From positions 1 to 13,504 of the forward strand of contig CAYXMH010000037.1 in NCBI GenBank assembly GCA_964466115.1: a DNA stretch of 13,504 bases, written 5' to 3'. Numbering within the stretch: the first letter of the stretch is position 1; each line of letters begins with the position of its first letter. This document shows, piece after piece, positions 7,137-13,504 of this stretch. This DNA is from Pseudolysobacter sp964466115. Lineage in GTDB: Bacteria; Pseudomonadota; Gammaproteobacteria; Xanthomonadales; Rhodanobacteraceae. The notes under the pieces were generated by a model, which had not been told where the DNA came from, made no database searches, and was given only the letters and a program-made list of their open reading frames with translations. Position numbers and translations under genes: made by a program.

Positions 7137-10007
7137 ATGTCAAAATTCACTTTATATAAAAATATAATTATTTTTCTTTGTGGGTTGAGCCGCAAAATCC
7201 CCCGTTTTGCGGCGATTATGTTGATGACAGGAATGGGTCTGGTTGCTCGCCCCATTGCAGCCAATACCTTGAACAGTGGCGACTTGGCCGTTACCGGCTG
7301 GAGCGCGCTGAGCGATACGATTACGTTCGTGACGCTAACTCAAGTTCCGTCCGGCACAGTGATTTCCCTCACCGATAAAGGTTGGAATCAAGGTACTAAC
7401 GCCTTTACAACGACGACGACCGGTGATGGCACGGTGACTTGGACGACATCCAGCACAATCGCAGAAGGATCGATATTGCAGCTGTATTTGGGTGGTAGCG
7501 ATGCTGCGACCACGCTTACTGATATCACAACCAATACCGATCTATCCGCAGATATTTCGGTTAGCACCTATACCGTTGCCGATCCGGTAATCATTTCGGG
7601 TGATGGGATTTTTATCTATCAGGACTCAAGCGCAAACCCGTATTTTATTTTTGGATTTAATAACTCTTCCGGAACGATTGATGCGACGGGTTGGAACACA
7701 GTGATTGGGGCAACGTTACGTGACTCCATGTTGCCGAATGGTACCGGTAGCCAAAATAGCTTAACCAACGGAACCAATGCGCTTGGGATAACACCATCAC
7801 AATTGGACAATGCGCAATATACGGGTCCGACGACTAATGCCGATGCCGCGACATGGTTAGCGCGCATCACGAATATATCGAATTGGTCCGGGGATAATAC
7901 CGGCACCATTAGCTCTAGCATCGGCACCTCACCTGGTTCGAGCATCAACATCAATACCGCGCCTAGCATAGCGCTTGATGGTGGTTCTTTGAGTTACACC
8001 GAGAATGCCGCTATTACGCAAGTTTCACCGGGAGCAACAGCGAGCGACTCGGAAGCCAATTGGAATGGGGGCAGTCTTGCTGTGCAAATCGCCAGCAATG
8101 CCACCGCAACGGATGCGTTATTCATCACCAGTGCGACCGGCTTGACGGTTTCCGGCACCAATTTGCTGGATGGCGCAACCGTTTTTGCCACTTTAAGTAT
8201 TTCAGGGGGAAGTGTCTCCGGCAGCTCGGTGTTAACGATCACTTTTAATGGCAGCGCTACGAATGCAAGGGTGCAAAACACCGTGCGCGCTATCGGCTTT
8301 GCAAACAGTTCGGATAATCCCAGCACTGCCACACGTACGGTGAGCTTTTTCTTGGCCGATAATGCGACAACCACTCCAACTGCCACGCGCAATATTTCTT
8401 TCACGGCAGTTAATGATGTGCCGGTCATTATCGCCCCAGGCTCCATTGGCGTAACCGAAGATGTTGCGTCCGCTATCACCGGAGTTTCTTTCGCTGACGT
8501 TGACGCAGGTAGTGCATCGGTCACCGTAACTTTATCAGTTGGCAGCGGTACGCTAAACGCGACTTCTGGCGGTGGTGTGACCGTGTCGGGTTCCGATACA
8601 AACACTATGACTTTGTCGGGATCGATAGCCAATATCAACACATTTATCGCAGGTAGCAATCTTAGTTTTACCACCGCTAGCAATGCGACCAGCAACGTGA
8701 CTTTATCGGTTGGCATTGACGATAACGGCAATAGCGGTAGCGGGGGTCCACAGTCGAGCAGCACTAGCGTCCTTTTAAGTGTTACTGCCGTTAACGATGC
8801 ACCAACCATTACGGCGCCAGGTTCCATCGGCGTGACCGAAGATGTCGCATCCGCTATCACCGGAATTTCTTTCACCGATGTCGATGCGGGTAGTGCATCG
8901 GTGACAGTAACTTTGTCGGTGGACAGCGGCACTCTAAACGCGACTTCCGGTGGTGGCGTCACCGTATCGGGATCTGGCACGACAACCCTAATGTTGTCGG
9001 GCTCTATAGCCAATATCAACACCTTCATTGCAGGCAGTAACGTCTCATTTACTACGGCCAGTAACGCCACCAGTAATGTGAATTTGGGTGTCGATATTAA
9101 CGATGGTGGCAATACCGGTGCCGGTGGTGCACAAACGAACAGTGGTGCGACTGCACTTTTGGTAACAGCCGTTAACGATTATCCCGTGGTTGGGTTCAGT
9201 GGCGGCACCGCTTCGTTCGTACAGGGTAATGGTTTGGGACCATCGACGCCGGTGGCGATCGATAGCGGAATGACAGTTACTGATGTGGACAACACCACTT
9301 TCGTAGCCGCGACCGTTTCCATTTCTGCGAATTTGGTCCCTAGCGAGGACGTATTGGCATTTACGAACGACGGCTCAACGATGGGTGATATTATCGGCTC
9401 TTATACCGCTGCTACTGGCGTATTGACTTTGACATCGGCGAGTTCCGCGACTCGGTCGGAATGGGAAGCGGCCTTACGCGCCGTCACCTATACGAATGTC
9501 GCAAGCGCACCAAACACCGCGATACGGGCAATCGGTGTTCGGGTGGATGATGGCGCGGGCTTAAATCCGGTGGCCATAAAGTTCCTGACCATCACTTTGT
9601 CTATCGACGTGCATGTCGGGATCACCAACGGCGTGACTTCGCTCAACGGTGGGCAATCGATCAGCTACACCATCGAGGTTACCAACAATGGTCCGAGTTT
9701 GGCTTCTGGTGTGGTTATCAGCGCAATTCCACCGTCGAACTTCACTAGCGTACTTTGGGATTGTATGGATAGCGGGGCGACATGCCCGCATGCTTCAGGC
9801 TCCGGGGCGATCGCGGAAACCGCCGATTTACCAGCGGCAGGCACTTTAACTTATATTTTTAACGGTATAGTCGAGCCAACGCCGGAAACTACGCTTACCA
9901 ATACCGTAACAGTAACTCCACCAGCATCCATGCACGATTACAGCAGTGCCGACAACAGCGCTAGCGATACCGATCCGGTGGGCGTTTTTATCGACGGGTT
10001 TGAATAA
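7137..10007 (+). CDS. Large secreted protein with cadherin-like repeats, DUF11-like domain and GVFIDGFE tail (gene 4)
   Basis: This is a predicted 956-residue exported protein. ATG 7137 follows TGGGGT (7127-7132) at a fair ribosome-binding distance. The export signal is unusually long: residues 9-17 (NIIIFLCGL) and 25-37 (AAIMLMTGMGLVA) are both hydrophobic, with basic residues between, and likely cleavage is near PIAA (39-42). Met28 (7218) is an alternative start but has no ribosome-binding site. Residues 43-274 resemble an N-terminal domain of other secreted proteins (GDLAVTGW ... VPSGTVISLTDKGWN). Then come a cadherin-like module (275-432), two near-identical 127-residue modules (434-560 and 561-687; APGSIGVTEDVASAITG ... 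TAVNDxP), another cadherin-like module (682-820, GMTVTDVDNTTF), the DUF11-like domain (823-945, WDC...TCP) and the tail (949-956). Only the C-terminal third is homologous to genes 1-3. A surface or matrix role is inferred; no calcium-binding RTX repeat or enzyme domain is seen. Confidence 0.92.
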   Translation: MSKFTLYKNIIIFLCGLSRKIPRFAAIMLMTGMGLVARPIAANTLNSGDLAVTGWSALSDTITFVTLTQVPSGTVISLTDKGWNQGTNAFTTTTTGDGTVTWTTSSTIAEGSILQLYLGGSDAATTLTDITTNTDLSADISVSTYTVADPVIISGDGIFIYQDSSANPYFIFGFNNSSGTIDATGWNTVIGATLRDSMLPNGTGSQNSLTNGTNALGITPSQLDNAQYTGPTTNADAATWLARITNISNWSGDNTGTISSSIGTSPGSSININTAPSIALDGGSLSYTENAAITQVSPGATASDSEANWNGGSLAVQIASNATATDALFITSATGLTVSGTNLLDGATVFATLSISGGSVSGSSVLTITFNGSATNARVQNTVRAIGFANSSDNPSTATRTVSFFLADNATTTPTATRNISFTAVNDVPVIIAPGSIGVTEDVASAITGVSFADVDAGSASVTVTLSVGSGTLNATSGGGVTVSGSDTNTMTLSGSIANINTFIAGSNLSFTTASNATSNVTLSVGIDDNGNSGSGGPQSSSTSVLLSVTAVNDAPTITAPGSIGVTEDVASAITGISFTDVDAGSASVTVTLSVDSGTLNATSGGGVTVSGSGTTTLMLSGSIANINTFIAGSNVSFTTASNATSNVNLGVDINDGGNTGAGGAQTNSGATALLVTAVNDYPVVGFSGGTASFVQGNGLGPSTPVAIDSGMTVTDVDNTTFVAATVSISANLVPSEDVLAFTNDGSTMGDIIGSYTAATGVLTLTSASSATRSEWEAALRAVTYTNVASAPNTAIRAIGVRVDDGAGLNPVAIKFLTITLSIDVHVGITNGVTSLNGGQSISYTIEVTNNGPSLASGVVISAIPPSNFTSVLWDCMDSGATCPHASGSGAIAETADLPAAGTLTYIFNGIVEPTPETTLTNTVTVTPPASMHDYSSADNSASDTDPVGVFIDGFE
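8436..9190 (+). repeat. Tandem 381-bp (127-residue) coding repeat in gene 4
   Basis: CCAGGCTCCATTGGCGT at 8436 recurs as CCAGGTTCCATCGGCGT at 8817, giving a period of 381 bases. Long parts of the two protein copies are identical, including GSIGVTEDVASAITG, LNATSGGGVTVSGS and SGSIANINTFIAGSN. Most base differences are silent. The similarity fades near the TAVNDxP motif that closes each unit. Confidence 0.88.
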
Positions 10008-10196
10008 ATCCATGAGCATTTTAAGGTGCATCGCAGTTGCGAAGGGCTGCAGTTTCTTCGTGACCTGGGGGTTTTGACGTTTGGACTCGCCTAGACCTCG
10101 CCGATCCGTTAGCATCGTCCCTTAAACACGCCGTTATTTGGCAATAAATTAGGCTTTAACTGGTAGCTTAAGAAAGCCGTTTACGATTTAAGAAAG
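10008..10196 (+). other. Intergenic region between gene 4 and aceE
   Basis: No gene is visible. No strong hairpin terminator follows gene 4. TTAAAC (10122-10127) and TAAATT (10145-10150), 17 bases apart, are the only promoter-like pair I see, and it is weak. GGCTTTAA (10152-10159) could pair with TTAAGAAAGCC (10168-10178). Near the end lies the direct repeat described separately. Confidence 0.35.
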
Positions 10197-10201
10197 CCGT
10201 T
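10168..10201 (+). repeat. Direct repeat TTAAGAAAGCCGTT, two copies
   Basis: The 14-base sequence occurs at 10168-10181 and 10188-10201, with start-to-start spacing of 20 bases (about two helical turns). It directly abuts the inverted repeat before aceE. The spacing would suit a regulator binding on one DNA face, but it may also be a duplication made by insertion of the neighbouring repeat. Confidence 0.6.
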
Positions 10202-10266
10202 CATGCTGAGCCTGTCGAAGCACCGAAGCTTTTCCGTTCACCCTTCGACAGGCTCAGGGCGAACGG
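10197..10266. repeat. Dispersed palindromic repeat (CTGAGCCTGTCGAAG hairpin) before aceE
   Basis: CTGAGCCTGTCGAAG (10206-10220) is exactly inverse-complementary to 10243-10257; after three mismatched bases, CCGTTC (10197-10202) also pairs with GAACGG (10261-10266). A second fold is possible: TTTTCCGTTC (10230-10239) with GAACGGAAAA (10261-10270). From general knowledge, GTTCGCCCTGAGCCTGTCGAAGG-type palindromes are scattered through many proteobacterial genomes and are often mistranslated as LSLSKH or PSTGSGRT, exactly as an extended aceE frame would show here. It lies in the probable aceE leader. Confidence 0.85.
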
Positions 10267-10271
10267 AAAAG

Positions 10272-12962
10272 ATGAGTTCCCTTATGAACAATATGCACGA
10301 CATTCCAGACCAGGATCTCGATCCCACCGAAACGCAAGAATGGATCGACTCGCTTAAGGCCGTCATCAACGCCGATGGCCCCGAGCGCGCGCACTATTTG
10401 CTGGAACGCATGGTCGATGCGACCCGCCGAGCCGGCGGGCATTTGCCGTTTTCGCCGACCACCGATTACGTCAACACCATTCCGCCACACCTTGAATTGC
10501 GCGCATCCGGCGACGCTGCAATGGAATGGCGTATTCGTTCATTAATCCGCTGGAATGCGCTGGCAATGGTAGTGCGCGCCAATCGCAAACCGGGTGAACT
10601 GGGTGGACACATCGCCAGCTTTGCTTCAAGCGCCACGCTTTACGACGTCGGGTTCAATCATTTTTTCCACGCACCCACCGAAAATCATCCGGGCGATCTT
10701 TTATACATTCAAGGTCATTGCAGTCCAGGCATTTATGCGCGCGCGTTCCTTGAGGGACGCATTACTCCAGATCAGCTCGACAATTTCCGCATGGAGACTG
10801 GTGGCAAAGGCCTTGCGTCGTATCCGCATCCTTGGTTGATGCCGGACTTTTGGCAAGCACCAACGGTCTCAATGGGTTTAGGCCCGATCAGTGCGATCTA
10901 CCAGGCGCGGTTTTGGAAATACCTTGAGCAGCGCAAGCTCATGGCCGCGTCCAACCGCAAAGTTTGGTGCTTCTTGGGTGATGGTGAAACGGATGAGCCC
11001 GAGTCGCTCGGCGCGATCACCTTGGGCGGTCGTGAAAAACTGGATAATTTAGTTTTTGTAGTAAATTGCAATTTGCAGCGCCTTGACGGGCCGGTTCGCG
11101 GCAACGGCAAGATCATCCAAGAGTTGGAGGGCGCGTTCCGCGGTGCGGGATGGAATGTCGTCAAAGTCATCTGGGGCAGTTATTGGGATGACCTGTTGGC
11201 GCGCGATCATAAGGGCGTGCTGCGCAAGCTGATGATGGAAACCTTGGATGGCGAATATCAGAACTGCAAAGCATTTGGCGGCGCTTACACACGCGAGCAT
11301 TTTTTTGGTAAATATCCGGAAACGCGCGAGATGGTCGCCAATATGTCGGATCAGGACATCTGGCGCCTGAATCGCGGCGGCCATGATCCGCGCAAGGTGC
11401 ATGCGGCTTATGCAACCGCCATGGCGCATAAGGGCCAGCCTACGGTGATTCTGGCTAAAACCGTCAAAGGCTACGGTATGGGCGAGGCCGGTGAATCGCA
11501 GAACATCACCCATCAGCAAAAGAAAATGGATACCGCCGCGGTTAAGGCGTTTCGCGACCGTTTCCATATTCCGGTTGCGGATGAAAAAATAGAGGAAGTC
11601 CCGTTTTATCATCCGGGTAAGGATTCCCCTGAAGTTAAATATCTGCTTGAGCGTCGTAGTGCCCTTGGCGGCTTTCTGCCACAGCGTCGCAGTAAGAGCG
11701 AATCGCTTCCGACCCCACCATTATCGGCTTTCGAGCAAGTGACAAAAAGTTCAGGTGATCGTGAAATATCGACCACCATGGCATTTGTTCGTGCGCTGAA
11801 CCTTGTGCTGCGCGACAAAACCGTTGGCCCGCGCGTGGTGCCCATCGTTGCCGATGAAGCACGCACGTTCGGTATGGAAGGGTTATTCCGCCAAATCGGC
11901 ATCTACGCGCCGTTTGGCCAGAAATACAAACCGGTCGATGCCGATCAATTGATGTATTACCGTGAGGACGAAGCGGGGCAAGTGTTGCAAGAAGGCATTA
12001 CCGAAGCCGGCGCGTTTTGCTCTTGGTTAGCCGCTGCGACCAGCTATAGCACCAACAATTTGCCGATGCTGCCGTTCTTTATTTTCTATTCGATGTTCGG
12101 CATGCAACGCGTTGGCGATTTGTGTTGGGCCGCTGGCGATATGCGTGCACGTGGTTTTCTGCTGGGCGCCACTGCTGGCCGCACGACATTGAATGGCGAG
12201 GGGCTGCAGCATGAAGACGGCCAATCGCACTTGCTTGCGGGGGCCATTCCGAACTGCCGTTCCTACGATCCGACGTTTGCGTATGAAGTCGCCGTGATCC
12301 TGCAAGACGGCATGCGCCGCATGCTGACCGAGCAGGAGGATTGCTATTACTATCTCACGCTGATGAATGAAAACTACACTCATCCGGATATGCCGAAAGA
12401 TGCAGAAAATGGCATTATTAAAGGGATGTATTTGTTTAAAGACGCAGGCAAAGCCAAACTCAAGGCGCAGTTGCTAGGCTCCGGTACGATTCTGCGCGAA
12501 GCGATTTTTGCGGCCGAATTATTGGAGAAGGATTTCGGCGTCAAATGCGACATCTGGTCTTGCCCCAGTTTTACCGAGCTGCGCCGCGATGGGTTCGATA
12601 CAGAACGCCACAATCGGCTACACCCAGATGCTAAGAAGCCGCGCAAAGCCTACGTCACTGAAAGCCTAGAAGGCCGTCAGGGCCCAGCCGTTGCCGCAAC
12701 CGATTACGTGCGCGCTTACGCTGATCAGATCCGCGCTTTCTTGCCATCCGGCATGCGCTACACCGTGCTAGGCACCGATGGTTACGGACGCTCCGATACG
12801 CGTGCTAATCTGCGCCAATTCTTCGAGGTCGATCGCTATTACATTGCGCAAGCGGTAATAACTTCGTTGGCCGAAGAAGGGCAGTTGACCAAAGCGGATA
12901 TCGCAAAAGCTATTAAAATATATAAAATAAATATGGATAAAGAGAATCCAACGCAGAAATGA
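10272..12962 (+). CDS. aceE: Pyruvate dehydrogenase E1 component, homodimeric type
   Basis: AceE is the thiamine diphosphate (ThDP) enzyme that decarboxylates pyruvate and acetylates the lipoyl group of E2 in the cytoplasmic pyruvate dehydrogenase complex, feeding acetyl-CoA to the TCA cycle. The protein is 896 residues, close to the 887 of E. coli. It has the ThDP motif G236-D-G ... N265-C-N, the active-site loop histidine in NITHQQKKM (His414), DEARTFGME (Glu529), and EGITEAG (574-580), which holds the cofactor-activating glutamate; all are intact. The frame is open from ATG 10203, but residues encoded at 10203-10271 derive from a dispersed repeat, so ATG 10272 (preceded by GGAAAAG) is preferred. 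ATG 10284 or 10293 are possible; homologues begin shortly before the DPTETQEW block. No aceF or lpd follows here, unlike the E. coli aceEF-lpd operon. The closest remembered match is AceE of Xanthomonas-type bacteria. Confidence 0.97.
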   Translation: MSSLMNNMHDIPDQDLDPTETQEWIDSLKAVINADGPERAHYLLERMVDATRRAGGHLPFSPTTDYVNTIPPHLELRASGDAAMEWRIRSLIRWNALAMVVRANRKPGELGGHIASFASSATLYDVGFNHFFHAPTENHPGDLLYIQGHCSPGIYARAFLEGRITPDQLDNFRMETGGKGLASYPHPWLMPDFWQAPTVSMGLGPISAIYQARFWKYLEQRKLMAASNRKVWCFLGDGETDEPESLGAITLGGREKLDNLVFVVNCNLQRLDGPVRGNGKIIQELEGAFRGAGWNVVKVIWGSYWDDLLARDHKGVLRKLMMETLDGEYQNCKAFGGAYTREHFFGKYPETREMVANMSDQDIWRLNRGGHDPRKVHAAYATAMAHKGQPTVILAKTVKGYGMGEAGESQNITHQQKKMDTAAVKAFRDRFHIPVADEKIEEVPFYHPGKDSPEVKYLLERRSALGGFLPQRRSKSESLPTPPLSAFEQVTKSSGDREISTTMAFVRALNLVLRDKTVGPRVVPIVADEARTFGMEGLFRQIGIYAPFGQKYKPVDADQLMYYREDEAGQVLQEGITEAGAFCSWLAAATSYSTNNLPMLPFFIFYSMFGMQRVGDLCWAAGDMRARGFLLGATAGRTTLNGEGLQHEDGQSHLLAGAIPNCRSYDPTFAYEVAVILQDGMRRMLTEQEDCYYYLTLMNENYTHPDMPKDAENGIIKGMYLFKDAGKAKLKAQLLGSGTILREAIFAAELLEKDFGVKCDIWSCPSFTELRRDGFDTERHNRLHPDAKKPRKAYVTESLEGRQGPAVAATDYVRAYADQIRAFLPSGMRYTVLGTDGYGRSDTRANLRQFFEVDRYYIAQAVITSLAEEGQLTKADIAKAIKIYKINMDKENPTQK

Positions 12963-12969
12963 GTTTCTA

Positions 12970-12984
12970 GGGTAGGCTTTACCC
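12970..12984 (+). terminator. Weak hairpin after aceE
   Basis: GGGTA (12970-12974) pairs with TACCC (12980-12984) around GGCTT, 8 bases after the aceE stop, followed by GGTTGTTTCCTT. The stem is only 5 bp, so termination here is uncertain; the palindromic element beginning at 13018 could serve instead. Confidence 0.3.
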
Positions 12985-13017
12985 GGTTGTTTCCTTAGGT
13001 TTTGCGTATGCGCGCCC

Positions 13018-13248
13018 CTTCTCCCCTTGATGGGGGGAGGTGAGCGGGGCTTTCGCGAGATATTGTCTCGCGCCCGCGAACGGTTGCATAAGGGATGTGC
13101 AACCCGGGCTTGCGAGCGCAGGATGCGCGAGAGGCTGGGATGGAGGTGGGTTCGAAGCGGAACCACCACGCGCTCCGTAACGGGTGATATCGCAGCCACC
13201 CCCACTAGCGCGCTTAAGCGCGCTGACTCCCCCATCAAGGGGGAGTGG
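13018..13248. mobile_element. Palindrome-rich MITE-like repeat element, no coding capacity
   Basis: The left end, CTCCCCTTGATGGGGGGAG (13021-13039), and right end, CTCCCCCATCAAGGGGGAG (13227-13245), are near-perfect inverted copies of each other, and each is itself a hairpin. Between them lie further inverted repeats: CGCGAGA/TCTCGCG (13054-13072), GGTTGCA/TGCAACC (13082-13104), GGTGGGTTC/GAACCACC (13145-13167, one bulge) and the perfect 18-base palindrome at 13207-13224. Reading frames through it are rich in Arg and low-complexity and have no homologous look, so I do not call genes. No clear target-site duplication is visible. It may instead be a composite of REP-like units. Confidence 0.6.
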
Positions 13249-13409
13249 ATTAAGAAACGGCAAAGATCACGATTGTCGGTAACAAAAATTCACACAAAAA
13301 ATGTCCGATTTCGATTCGTTTTTGCACCTCATAGGCTATGTTGCCAATCCCGCTGGTGATCAATAAGGCTAGTTGACTGGCCTCGAGTAACCCCATTCAA
13401 AGAGAACTA
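13249..13409 (+). other. AT-richer upstream region of the last gene
   Basis: No gene is visible. The base composition drops in GC compared with the element before it (runs such as AACAAAAATTCACACAAAAAA at 13281-13300), as expected for a promoter region. TTGCCA (13341-13346) and TTGACT (13373-13378) are -35-like but lack good partners. AGAGA (13401-13405) is a modest ribosome-binding site for ATG 13410. Confidence 0.4.
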
Positions 13410-13504
13410 ATGCGTATGACCCCCCGGAATCGATCGATCCGAGCAGTGCTGCTGTGCCTGCTAATCAGTCCATTGAGCCCTGTGTTTGCCGGCGGGGTGC
13501 AAGT
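13410..13504 (+). CDS. Start of a secreted protein, 3' truncated by the window
   Basis: Only about 31 codons are visible. They form a classic Sec signal peptide: a basic start (Arg2, Arg6, Arg8, Arg11), the hydrophobic stretch AVLLCLLISPLSPVF, and a signal peptidase I site after PVFA (residue 27), followed by GGVQ. Cys16 lies inside the hydrophobic core and lacks a lipobox context, so it is not a lipoprotein signal. ATG 13416 is a possible alternative start. The mature protein is outside the window, so no function can be given, nor can it be said whether it belongs to the same repeat-protein family. Confidence 0.8.
   Translation, partial: MRMTPRNRSIRAVLLCLLISPLSPVFAGGVQ

Noticed and set aside
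7994..9112. Reverse-strand open frame of 372 codons inside gene 4
   Set aside because: It is the antisense shadow of the repeated gene 4 modules; its protein is compositionally odd, shows the same repeat period, and has no start context.
1..9190. Possible CRISPR array, because of regular repeats
   Set aside because: The periods are 330 and 381 bases, in frame and protein-coding, with no short repeats separated by unique spacers.
1537..10007. RTX toxin or type I secretion substrate, or autotransporter
   Set aside because: No GGxGxDxxx nonapeptide series and no C-terminal beta-barrel are present, and Sec-type signal peptides are seen.
10203..10271. N-terminal extension of aceE from ATG 10203
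   Set aside because: The encoded residues match the translation of a dispersed palindrome (LSLSKH, STGSGRTE), and homologues start near the DPTETQEW block.
11049..11612. Reverse-strand open frame of 187 codons opposite aceE
   Set aside because: It lies wholly within the conserved ThDP-binding half of aceE, whose protein is unmistakable.
13027..13359. Forward and reverse open frames across the palindromic element
   Set aside because: They consist of translated repeats such as DSPIKGE, cross the element's boundary, and show no domain or plausible ribosome-binding site.

Overview
The window looks like part of a chromosome of a gammaproteobacterium, most likely of the Xanthomonadales (Lysobacterales) group. 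The main evidence is the pyruvate dehydrogenase E1 gene aceE. It is the single-chain, homodimeric type, and its wording (for example PFSPTTDYVNTIPP and GQKYKPVDADQLM) matches what I remember of Xanthomonas AceE better than E. coli AceE. Two kinds of palindromic repeat typical of such genomes also occur: a CTGAGCCTGTCGAAG hairpin and CTCCCC-TTGAT-GGGGAG hairpins. The genus cannot be fixed from sequence alone. All credible genes lie on the + strand.

Bases 1-10007 hold four consecutive genes for large secreted, repeat-rich proteins; the first is cut by the window edge. They share one architecture: a Sec-type signal peptide (visible in genes 2-4), a variable number of beta-sandwich (Ig-like or cadherin-like) repeats of about 110-130 residues, one DUF11-like domain with a conserved cysteine pair, and a nearly invariant final segment, G-[VI]-[FY]-I-[ND]-G-F-E, at or two residues before the stop. 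Genes 1-3 use two interchangeable repeat types, called A (KIGDTIDITIQFSEAVTV-like) and B (YTVTFSETVTGVDxSDF...GDGTLRLDL-like). Gene 4 keeps the DUF11 domain and tail but has different modules in front. The products are probably surface or extracellular adhesin-like or matrix proteins. No enzyme domain, RTX repeat, beta-barrel, lipobox, LPXTG or PEP-CTERM anchor is visible, so how they are retained or exported across the outer membrane is open.

Strong hairpins follow genes 1 and 2, so those are probably separate transcription units. Genes 3 and 4 are 90 bases apart with only a weak hairpin between them and may be co-transcribed. Genes 2 and 3 start with the same ribosome-binding context (TTGGAGAATCC-N-ATGCGC).

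Bases 10272-12962 are aceE, a housekeeping gene with no obvious functional link to the array. A dispersed inverted repeat sits directly before its start and creates a false N-terminal extension if the longest reading frame is used. No aceF or lpd follows within the window. Instead, bases 13018-13248 hold a palindrome-rich element with inverted ends, resembling a MITE. At 13410 another secreted protein begins, recognisable only by its signal peptide before the window ends.
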